Shown here piece after piece: positions 38,723 through 46,366 of a stretch of 50,037 nucleotides of DNA. The DNA lies in contig DLCK01000062.1 in NCBI GenBank assembly GCA_002480565.1, positions 1 through 50,037 of the forward strand, written 5' to 3'. Each line of letters starts with the position of its first letter. Position 1 is the first letter of the stretch. Both the position numbers and the translations under genes were made by a program. The notes beneath the pieces are model-generated. The model did not search any database and was not told the origin of the DNA. It worked only from the letters and a program-made list of their open reading frames with translations. This DNA is from Phycisphaerales bacterium UBA7800 (lineage in GTDB: Bacteria > Planctomycetota > Phycisphaerae > Phycisphaerales > Phycisphaeraceae).

Positions 38723-39062
38723 ATGACCATTACACAGCAATAGCTTGATCAATGGCTCACTGCACCGTCGGAAAACGAGCATTTAGAGTTCAAAGAGGCA
38801 AAGCACAACTACCATTTCGATAAGTTGGTCAAGTATTGTTCCGCCATCGCGAACGAGGGTGGTGGCACAATGATCCTGGGAGTGACAGTTGTACCGCCCA
38901 GGCGAGTCATTGGAAGCCAGGCTTTTGAACAGATCGAACGAACCAAGGCAGGATTGATCGAACGGCTATGTCTGCGCATTGATGTGCAAGAAGTCATGCA
39001 TCCCGATGGCCGGGTTTAGGTGTTTACGATTCCTTCCCGTCCGAATGGCATGCCGGTCAGCA
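38723..39062 (+). pseudogene. AlbA_2 (Schlafen-like) domain protein, broken
   Basis: The frame reads MTITQQ, stop, LDQWLTAPSENEHLEFKEA, KHNYHFDKLVKYC, NEGGGTMILGV, then IERTKAGLIERLCLRIDV, HPDGRV, stop (39017-39019), VFTIPSRPNGMPV. This is the AlbA_2 domain of putative DNA-binding/ATP-binding regulators (often annotated in defence islands) with two in-frame stops. Homology ends near 39055 and is replaced by the TTGAGGGGGCAGGTCA sequence. The ATG at 38723 is a plausible original start. What the full-length protein did is not known. Confidence 0.7.
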
Positions 39063-39078
39063 TTGAGGGGGCAGGTCA

Positions 39079-39335
39079 TGGTCCGTATTTGCCTGGGCAC
39101 AGGTCTTTAACTTCGGCATCATGTTCTGTGTACGGTCATCTGGAATCTAATCTCTCTCTGGCAAGTTGATCGCTGGACCATCTACTTCTTCATCACCACC
39201 ATCGCGTCGCGGTGTTACTTGCTTGATTAGTAATGAAGGACTTTTTCAGGGGCGACTAGTTAAGATCAGGCTGGGGGGGATAGTCTGACGAATTCGCTTT
39301 AAAACTCATGCTGGTTCCCTCTCGCTTGCGGAATG
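39079..39335. other. Non-coding debris
   Basis: No recognisable gene or structured element other than the copied 16-base IS-end-like sequence just upstream (39063-39078). It precedes the tRNA-Gly remnant and I take it as decayed mobile DNA. Confidence 0.4.
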
Positions 39336-39377
39336 TATGCAACGTGATTGTCGACGGTTCGTGTTCGTTCACCCGCT
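39336..39377 (+). pseudogene. tRNA-Gly(GCC) 3'-half remnant, copy B
   Basis: Reads ...TGCAACGTGATTGTC, T-arm stem GACGG (39353-39357), loop TTCGTGT, and the acceptor 3' strand CACCCGC (39370-39376) plus T. The anticodon loop is damaged compared with copy A (TTGCCAA), and no 5' half exists. CACCCGC would pair with GCGGGTG, the usual start of bacterial tRNA-Gly. Copies A and B are in the same orientation, about 35.8 kb apart. Confidence 0.65.
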
Positions 39378-39383
39378 CTTTGA

Positions 39384-39420
39384 CAACGGCTGACAGCAAA
39401 TGTCAGCCGTTGTTTATTTT
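39384..39420 (+). terminator. Strong intrinsic terminator
   Basis: CAACGGCTGACA, loop GCAAA, TGTCAGCCGTTG, TTTATTTT: a perfect 12-bp stem followed by a T-rich tail. It was presumably the terminator of the parental tRNA-Gly gene and now separates the debris from the LacI promoter. Confidence 0.9.
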
Positions 39421-39626
39421 GCGCATGGGGCGAGAGTTAGGGGGATTCGGATTGGTTGGCGGTTTTTTTTGTGAGTTCTTGACAACAAACGCCTATCCCA
39501 GACTGACGTTTGGCACTATTTTCGGCACCGGGGCGGTTTTCCTGGCGCCGAATCCGGCACTTGTTTGTCGGTGTTGCATGCTTCAATGTTTTTGTCGCAA
39601 TCAAACAAGTTTATTGACTGTCAGGC
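39421..39626. other. Repeat segment shared with 3.6-3.75 kb
   Basis: Contains GGCACTATTTTCGGCACCGG and CGGTTTTCCTGG, matching 3704-3739 in the same order after the terminator. No gene is visible apart from an unconvincing frame (39308-39703). Confidence 0.5.
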
Positions 39627-39654
39627 TTGACTTTGGCGTGGAGACACCTAGTAT
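39627..39654 (+). promoter_or_regulatory. Sigma-70-like promoter of LacI regulator at 39704
   Basis: TTGACT (39627-39632), 16-bp spacer, TAGTAT (39649-39654). The operator palindrome begins three bases downstream, in the position where a bound repressor would block transcription start. Confidence 0.55.
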
Positions 39655-39657
39655 TCA

Positions 39658-39691
39658 TGCGAACGTAATAACATTAGTTATTGCGTTCGCA
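39658..39691. promoter_or_regulatory. Large operator palindrome
   Basis: TGCGAACGTAATAAC (39658-39672), spacer ATTA, GTTATTGCGTTCGCA (39677-39691): 15-bp arms with one mismatch, ending 12 bases before the LacI start codon. There is no T-run, so it is not a terminator. Strong candidate for autoregulation by the adjacent LacI protein; AACG...CGTT centres are typical of LacI-family sites. Confidence 0.65.
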
Positions 39692-39703
39692 TTGGACCTA
39701 TGA

Positions 39704-40735
39704 ATGACGGTAACACTCAAACATGTGGCGCAAAGGGCGGGTTTGTCTTGGCAGACGGTCAGCAAGGTGCTTAATGACCAAGGACACCTGTTTCGGCCTG
39801 AAACACGAAGCCGCGTTCTCACCGCTGCCCGTGAGATGGGCTATGTCCCCAACGCGGCCGCCCGCGCGATCCGCAGTCAGCAGACCCGTCAGATCGGTTT
39901 GCTGCTGCGGAATGAAGACGGGCATCGGTATCACAACATGGCGGCATTTGTTCTGCTGCTGGGGATCAATGCCCGACTGGAGTCTGACGGATATCTCCTG
40001 AGTGTGGTGCGCATCGGCGATATCGGCGGCAAGCGCCAGGCCAAGTCGCGCGTGTTCGAAGAGCATGTGCTTGATGGCCTGATTGTCTTCAGTCAATTCA
40101 CAGACGAAATTGTCGATTGGGTGTCCAAGCAGATTCCACGTTGTATTTGGGTGGACTCCAATCACGATGAGAAAAGCAACTGTCTGCGTCGCGATGAATT
40201 GCAGGTTGGACACTGTGTGGCCAGACGTATATTGAATCTGGGATATCGCAAGGTGTTGTGGGCGGGACAGACATCGGACGCCGGATCGCATTTCAGTCTG
40301 GCGGATCGCTTTAATGCCATCACCCAAACATTAGCGGAAAATGGTGTGTCATTTCACGTGCTTGATTCATGGCACAAACCCGAACAGAAACGCTGGATTT
40401 ATACGCAACTTCCGCAATTACTCAAGCCGGACACCGTGGTGGTGGCTTACAACCTGCATGCAGCCCAGGCGGTATTGGTGGCAGCTTCAACCATGGGCTT
40501 GATGATCGGTCGGGATTATGGCCTGGTCTGTTGTGACGAAACACCGGAAGTGGATGAAACATGGCCGGGACTTTGTCGTGTCGCCAATGACCGATTTGAG
40601 ATGGGTTATCAGGCGGCGGACATGATGCTGGATGTGCTCAACAGCAAATCACATCAAACCCCATCACGACAACACCGCGGGCAGTGGGTGATCGGCAATA
40701 CCGCATGGGGACCGGGCAACGTCGCGGGAAAATGA
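39704..40735 (+). CDS. LacI-family regulator
   Basis: 343 residues. Residues 3-60: TLKHVAQRAGLSWQTVSKVL then AREMGYVPNAAARAIRSQQT, the classic LacI helix-turn-helix, hinge and linker; then a PBP-like effector domain (GLLLRNEDGH; RRILNLGYRKVLWAG; GLVCCDETPEVDETWPGL). The sequence appears richer in GC codons than the cassettes at 4-10 kb by eye. The strong promoter/operator upstream suggests autoregulation. Downstream 40858-49837 reads in the same direction with no other regulator, so it probably controls a prepilin, GH2 and beta-helix operon. Confidence 0.9.
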   Translation: MTVTLKHVAQRAGLSWQTVSKVLNDQGHLFRPETRSRVLTAAREMGYVPNAAARAIRSQQTRQIGLLLRNEDGHRYHNMAAFVLLLGINARLESDGYLLSVVRIGDIGGKRQAKSRVFEEHVLDGLIVFSQFTDEIVDWVSKQIPRCIWVDSNHDEKSNCLRRDELQVGHCVARRILNLGYRKVLWAGQTSDAGSHFSLADRFNAITQTLAENGVSFHVLDSWHKPEQKRWIYTQLPQLLKPDTVVVAYNLHAAQAVLVAASTMGLMIGRDYGLVCCDETPEVDETWPGLCRVANDRFEMGYQAADMMLDVLNSKSHQTPSRQHRGQWVIGNTAWGPGNVAGK

Positions 40736-40857
40736 TGGAATTGAATCATGGAACATGAAAGTTCCGATGCATGGCAGTGCGTGTATTGGATACTTCAGAC
40801 AATCGGTAATCGGTAACAGGAATGTTATTTGGAAACTTCAGACAACAGGAATATTCA

Positions 40858-41640
40858 ATGAAACATAAAGGCTTCACACTTATCGAACTGTTGGTGGTGA
40901 TTTCCATCATTGCAATTCTCATCGCCATTCTCCTGCCGGCTTTAGCCAAGGCACGCGAGTCCACGCAGGCGATCGCCTGCGCCAACAAGATGCGTCAGGT
41001 CGGTATCGGCGTACTGATGTATTCCCAGCAGTTCAATGATTATCTGCCACCTGATGGGTGTTACAACCGCAACGGTTATTCATCACGCAGTCGTCTGACT
41101 TGGTGGCCGAGCCTGGTGTATGAATATGCGACCAACAAGGCCCAGCCCGCAGCCGACAGTTGGGGGGACAACTACTGGCCGATGAATGGTGCGGGATTTT
41201 CAAGCAATCTTTTCTGCTGCCCATCGGCGATTACGAGACTACAAAGTGATGATCACATCACCATCGAAAGTGAAGTGACCTATGGCATGAACATGGGCGC
41301 GTTCAGCGCGGTGTATTACAACTCCGATCGCTGGTACACCCGCACGCTTGAAGTGCTCGCGCCCAGCACCACCATCTGGATGAATGACTCGGCCAGGACC
41401 AGTGGTACTTCATACTCCATCGTTTCAATCGCATGGGGACCGGGCGCAACCTTCTCACCTTCACTGCGTCATTATGGTGGGTATGGCTCAGGTGAACTGG
41501 TGACCGAATGGGTGGCAACCAATCCCGGTAAATCCAACGCATGGTTCGTCGATGGTCACGTGCGACCCATCGGTTATGACGAAATCAAAGGCGATCAATC
41601 CAATCTCTATCGCGGCACGGCCAAAATGCCCAAGCGATAA
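40858..41640 (+). CDS. Prepilin-like protein
   Basis: ATG 40858 (AGGA at 40847-40850) gives the very short leader MKHKG before FTLIELLVVISIIAILIAILLPALAKARESTQ; the frame also opens at 40822 but that would add an unusual leader. 260 residues. It has two conserved features of the family: LFCCPSAI and a C-terminal GKSNAWFVDGHVRPI; the His normally nine residues before DG is not there (nearest is LRHYGGYG far upstream). It is followed after 88 bases by the secreted GH2 enzyme. Confidence 0.82.
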   Translation: MKHKGFTLIELLVVISIIAILIAILLPALAKARESTQAIACANKMRQVGIGVLMYSQQFNDYLPPDGCYNRNGYSSRSRLTWWPSLVYEYATNKAQPAADSWGDNYWPMNGAGFSSNLFCCPSAITRLQSDDHITIESEVTYGMNMGAFSAVYYNSDRWYTRTLEVLAPSTTIWMNDSARTSGTSYSIVSIAWGPGATFSPSLRHYGGYGSGELVTEWVATNPGKSNAWFVDGHVRPIGYDEIKGDQSNLYRGTAKMPKR

Positions 41641-41728
41641 AAGCGCATAACACGCGCTCATCACCAGCTACATCTGAATTGTGATGTGGCCTACTAATCT
41701 GTGAATCTTCCTGTATAAGGCTCTCTTG

Positions 41729-44700
41729 ATGTCTGTCTATCGCTTGATCGTATGTTGTATTCTGTCATCGCTCTTGCTGCGTGGCACACCTGTCATCGCA
41801 CAATCTTTGACTGTCGTTCATGAGGATTTTGAATCTTATCTGAAAGATGGACAGACCGTATCACCCATCGCCGATCAGGGGGCCTGGAAATCATCACCCT
41901 ATGGCAAGCCCGGTGGCCTGGTGGTCAGCAAGTCCGACAACGCAGGCAATGCAACGGTCATCCTCACCGCGCCCGCTGGCGGTGATCATCATGCTCGCCT
42001 GCTTTTTGACCGTAAAACATGGGAGAAAGCGACAACTCATCAAGCTTGGTGCCTGGAACTCAAAGTCCGCAACGGCATGCAGCTGATGCTGGGTGTCAAT
42101 CCCGCATACAACCCCAAACCCGCAATCCAACTCAAAGTCGGCAAGTCCATTCAACTGGTCACGCCCAATGACAAAACGATTCAATCGATCAACAAACTGC
42201 CTGATGATTGGTTTGTTCTCCGGTTGATAATCCAGCAGGATCAACAGAATGCCGACACACTGCATGCGTGGGTTGCTGTCAAAGCACTCAGCGATCCCGA
42301 TGCATCCTACATGCTTGATCCAAGTCTGCGCGACGTCACCATCGACATCAGTGATGTGCCTTTGTCACGCTGGGATGGCATCAAGTTTCGCATCGATCAT
42401 CCAACCCATCAGGTTGACGATCTCACCTTTCAAGCGGTTGATGATGTCAAATCTCTGCTGGCCGATTGTGTCGAAGGACAGGTCATGCTGCCTTTTCTCC
42501 CGCTGCTGGATCACATCACATCCCCGCGCCAGGCACTGGATCTTGGGGGTGTCTGGCAATTAGCGTTTGGTTCCGACACTTCCATCGCGTTTCCCCAATC
42601 ATCTGCTGACAGCATGATGGTGCTGGTACCCGGCGAACATACATCCATGATCAACAGTGTTGCGAAGTTCGGTCAGCGCGCCTGGTTTTTTCGCGATGTG
42701 ATGATTCCCGAAGATTGGGCGGGAAAACGCGTGACAATGCATTGCGAACGCGTCACCGATCAATGTGACATCCTCGTTAACAATCAACATGTCGGACACA
42801 GCGACGAAGCCATTCTGCCCTTTGCCATGGACATCACCGATGCGCTTAAGCCCGGTCAATCCAATCGCATTGCCATCGGTGTGCTCTCCACACGAACTAC
42901 TGGCAATGACGGTACACATCGTCCCGTCGGCTGGACATGGTTTCACCAGCAGTTCAATGGCATCCCGTTGCCTGTGCATCTGCAGACACACGCCAGCGTC
43001 TTTGTGTCGGACGTGATCGTGAAACCCGCGCTTCACAATGGTGCACGCTTAACCACGCAATTGACCATCAACAACACGACCGATCAATCGCGTCAGCTTG
43101 CGATCTCAGCCCAAACGCGCGATGGGCAATTTCAACACACATCAAAAAGCATCACGCTTGCCGCACACAGCACACAAAGCATTACACTCTCTGACACATG
43201 GGATCAGCCGCGATTGTGGTGGCCGCATGATCCGCATCTCTATCAGTTGCAGATCAGTATCAGTGAGAAGAATCAGCTTGTTGATTGTTACTCGCAGCGT
43301 CTTGGATTTCGCGAGATGCGCGTGGCGGGTCATCAGCTCTTACTCAACGATGTGCCCTTCATGCATCGGCGTAATTCCATCATCCCGTATTTGTCCACGA
43401 TGCAGCCAGACACATTTGCATCCATGGTCAGGACACTGCGACAGTGTGGCTATGTCGGTTCACGTTTGCATGGTGGGCCTTCCATGCGCTTGTTGTCGAT
43501 GGCTGATGAATTGGGATGGTTGATCTCACCGGAGTCTGCCATCAATGAACCGCGTGGGCATCAGGTTGCCGATGACTATTGGCCGCACGCCAGAGATCAT
43601 GCCATCAACATGGTGCGTCTGTTGCGTAATCATCCGTCGGTGATTTACTGGGGATTGTGCAATGAGTTTGGTTCCAACTACATGCCATCTGACAGCAGCA
43701 AAGGGCCATGGGTCGATCAATGGCTTAATGATCTTGGCAAAGAGGTCATGCAATTGGATCCCACGCGCACGGTGACCTTTGATGGTGAAAATGATCTTGG
43801 GGGACGCGGACATGCCGGCCCAGCACCGACACTTAACTTCCATTACGCATGGCAACCCTTCAAACCCACAAACATGATCCCTACCACACGCAACTGGTTG
43901 TTGGAAGGTGGGATGCCCTGGCAGGCAATCGCCTGGGATCAAAGCAAGCCGATCATGCTCGGTGAAGATATGTACGATCCCTATTGCATCCATTCACCCT
44001 ATGGTTCAGCACAATGGGGTGGTAACAATGCCTACGATCCGCAGATCGCACCACGCGTGACATTTGATGCCTATCACATGTTGGCCGAAGGTTACTACCG
44101 CGCAGGTGTCGCAGTTTGGAATCCATGGGGACTCAATGAAACGCGACCTGCGGGCAAAGCCTATGTCGAACTTGGGCAGTCCATGCCTGATTACCTGTGC
44201 GCAACTGACGAAGTCAATCGCACCTTTGCATCAGGACAGACTGTCAATCGAACGCTACGCATCTACAACATGCTTTTTGCAGATCAACAGGCAACACTTG
44301 AAAGTCAATTGCTTGTCGATGGCAAGCCGACGACACATAACCTGTCACGCATGACACTCAAAGCTGGACAAAGTCATGTCATGCCCGTGACATTGCCGAT
44401 GCCGAGTGTGCAAAAGGTGAAGACCGTGCAGTGGCAATTGCGTCTTGTCTCTGAAAACGATCAAGTGTTGTGTGACCGGATTTATGAGTACACCGTGTTC
44501 CCATCACCATCGCCGGTGGTTGCTCCACAGGATTGGGCAGTGGTGGGGCAGGTCCCGTTACCAGCACTTAACAGTCAACATTTCGAAACTTTGGATAAAG
44601 CTCTGGCAACCAATCCCAAGCGTTTGTTGCTTGCAGGTGTCTCGCTATCGGATGCACAGGGAAAATTACTTGACGACGCAGTGAGCAACGGCTTACATGT

Positions 44701-46267
44701 CACTTGGATCGCTACACCTGCACAAAGCTGGTTACCCGCCCCCCTGAAAACAAGTGACGGACACCGTGCCTGTTTTGCGTTTATCAGCCGGCCTGATGAT
44801 CCACTAATGCAGGATTTGACCAACAACGCGATGGGCCTGTGGGGAGATGACACAATTGTTGCCAGTGATGCCTTGCTCAAACCTGATCGCGGTAACTATG
44901 AAGTCATTCTCGCATGCGGCGCTCCCAATGGTCTGACCCATGCAGCCATGTTACGTATGCACCGTGGCAAGGGATCGTATCTCATGTGCCAGATGCCACT
45001 GTTAACCAAGGCAAGTGAAGACCCCGCTGCAAATGAACTGTTGCACCGGCTGATCAATACGCCCATTAAATCTAACACATCGACAGGTACGTTGGCAGTG
45101 ATGGTGCCGGTGGATTCGAGTTTACCTCAAGCCTTAAACAATCTGCGAATTCCCTTTATTGACATTTCTCCTGTCGCTAAGCCTCATCTGTTGATGATTG
45201 ATGCATCACAGTCGACTGTTGATGCACAAGCCTTGGCAAGCGTCCAACAACAATTATCACAACATCGCAGTGTATGGTTGCAGCGCCCATCCCAGGCATG
45301 GTGCGATGCATTGGGGCTGCAGACGCGTGTCACATCACAAGACACTGCACAGGTATCCTTGCATCACACTGAGCAACTGCTTGCGGGGTTGGACAATGAT
45401 GATTTTTACTGGCAACGACATGGCAAGGATTCATTGCCGATTGTGCAACAGGTGTTTTCTGAATCAGAATCATCAGCAAGTCTGAACCCGGCCGGGCTCT
45501 TGATCAAGCACATGACAAATGACGCCGTGATCATCGCCTGTCAATTGCGATGGGACCAGATGGCCGTTGCCATGCCCCAGCGTAGTGGTCGGATCATTCG
45601 TACCTTGCTGAACAATGCCGGGGTGGACTTGGGCAATGCTGCCATTCAAAATACCCACTGGAAGTCAGTGGACATAGCATCGGTGTGCAATCGTGATTAT
45701 CGCAGCCTATTTGGCCAGGGACCGGATTTGTCTTATTTTCCAGTCAATCGCATAGGTTTGGACCCTGTGTTGCACGTTCCACGACCTGTCGAAGCGTTCA
45801 CCCCCACAGTTTATAGTGAGGATGTTCCCTTCACGTTGACTGACCCACAGGCCAATGACAATCGTGGAGTGATGGTGTTAAGCAGTGCGACTTCGTCTAC
45901 CGTAGAACTCCCAATCGTCGCGATGACTACACCATCCATTTGGATGATGGGCACCGCAAGCGATACGTGTGCTGCTGGGGACACGGTTGCCAAACTGCAA
46001 CTGACATACAGCAACGGTCAGACAGCAATCCTTCCCATCGTCCTCGGGCTGCATACCGGTTCGCTGACACACACGATGCCACTATCACAGGGACGCATCG
46101 CGTGGAGTGGGCGTGCGCGTTTTAATGCTCACAAACCAGAGATGGTATATCTGTATGCATGGAACCTTGCAAACCCACATCCGCAATGGACCGTCACTTC
46201 AATGCGACTGATCTCAGATTCAAATGATGACATGCTGGGTGTGGTGGCTGTGACATTGGAACAGTAA
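41729..46267 (+). CDS. Secreted GH2 glycoside hydrolase
   Basis: 1512 residues from ATG 41729; signal peptide to about residue 25 (MSVYRLIVCCILSSLLLRGTP...AQS). Order: a LamG/jelly-roll-like domain (about 30-245, HEDFESYLKDGQTVSP), GH2 sugar-binding domain (from about 270, LGGVWQLAFG), Ig-like domain, TIM barrel (from about 526, LGFREMRVAGHQLLLNDVPF) with RNHPSVIYWGLCNEFG, acid/base Glu646, and KPIMLGEDMYDPY, nucleophile Glu746. The last roughly 500 residues are Rossmann-like and beta-rich, as in the giant protein at 18493 but here with an intact catalytic pair. Probable exported beta-galactosidase/glucuronidase-like enzyme; substrate unknown. A weak hairpin (CACATCA...TGATGTG, 46279-46298) follows. 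Confidence 0.78.
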   Translation: MSVYRLIVCCILSSLLLRGTPVIAQSLTVVHEDFESYLKDGQTVSPIADQGAWKSSPYGKPGGLVVSKSDNAGNATVILTAPAGGDHHARLLFDRKTWEKATTHQAWCLELKVRNGMQLMLGVNPAYNPKPAIQLKVGKSIQLVTPNDKTIQSINKLPDDWFVLRLIIQQDQQNADTLHAWVAVKALSDPDASYMLDPSLRDVTIDISDVPLSRWDGIKFRIDHPTHQVDDLTFQAVDDVKSLLADCVEGQVMLPFLPLLDHITSPRQALDLGGVWQLAFGSDTSIAFPQSSADSMMVLVPGEHTSMINSVAKFGQRAWFFRDVMIPEDWAGKRVTMHCERVTDQCDILVNNQHVGHSDEAILPFAMDITDALKPGQSNRIAIGVLSTRTTGNDGTHRPVGWTWFHQQFNGIPLPVHLQTHASVFVSDVIVKPALHNGARLTTQLTINNTTDQSRQLAISAQTRDGQFQHTSKSITLAAHSTQSITLSDTWDQPRLWWPHDPHLYQLQISISEKNQLVDCYSQRLGFREMRVAGHQLLLNDVPFMHRRNSIIPYLSTMQPDTFASMVRTLRQCGYVGSRLHGGPSMRLLSMADELGWLISPESAINEPRGHQVADDYWPHARDHAINMVRLLRNHPSVIYWGLCNEFGSNYMPSDSSKGPWVDQWLNDLGKEVMQLDPTRTVTFDGENDLGGRGHAGPAPTLNFHYAWQPFKPTNMIPTTRNWLLEGGMPWQAIAWDQSKPIMLGEDMYDPYCIHSPYGSAQWGGNNAYDPQIAPRVTFDAYHMLAEGYYRAGVAVWNPWGLNETRPAGKAYVELGQSMPDYLCATDEVNRTFASGQTVNRTLRIYNMLFADQQATLESQLLVDGKPTTHNLSRMTLKAGQSHVMPVTLPMPSVQKVKTVQWQLRLVSENDQVLCDRIYEYTVFPSPSPVVAPQDWAVVGQVPLPALNSQHFETLDKALATNPKRLLLAGVSLSDAQGKLLDDAVSNGLHVTWIATPAQSWLPAPLKTSDGHRACFAFISRPDDPLMQDLTNNAMGLWGDDTIVASDALLKPDRGNYEVILACGAPNGLTHAAMLRMHRGKGSYLMCQMPLLTKASEDPAANELLHRLINTPIKSNTSTGTLAVMVPVDSSLPQALNNLRIPFIDISPVAKPHLLMIDASQSTVDAQALASVQQQLSQHRSVWLQRPSQAWCDALGLQTRVTSQDTAQVSLHHTEQLLAGLDNDDFYWQRHGKDSLPIVQQVFSESESSASLNPAGLLIKHMTNDAVIIACQLRWDQMAVAMPQRSGRIIRTLLNNAGVDLGNAAIQNTHWKSVDIASVCNRDYRSLFGQGPDLSYFPVNRIGLDPVLHVPRPVEAFTPTVYSEDVPFTLTDPQANDNRGVMVLSSATSSTVELPIVAMTTPSIWMMGTASDTCAAGDTVAKLQLTYSNGQTAILPIVLGLHTGSLTHTMPLSQGRIAWSGRARFNAHKPEMVYLYAWNLANPHPQWTVTSMRLISDSNDDMLGVVAVTLEQ

Positions 46268-46366
46268 TTCGAACGTAACACATCATCATCTTGATGTGAT
46301 GGCTCTGAACGTGTTGTTTAACTGAACATCTGGTTTTCTGACCAAACATAGTCAAAGGGAATTGCC

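Noticed and set aside
39308..39703. 131-codon plus-strand frame through the tRNA remnant and terminator
   Set aside because: It crosses a tRNA remnant, a strong terminator and the LacI promoter/operator; not a protein gene.
46279..46298. Terminator after the GH2 gene (CACATCA...TGATGTG)
   Set aside because: No T-run follows, and the next gene reads in the same direction; mentioned only as a weak hairpin.
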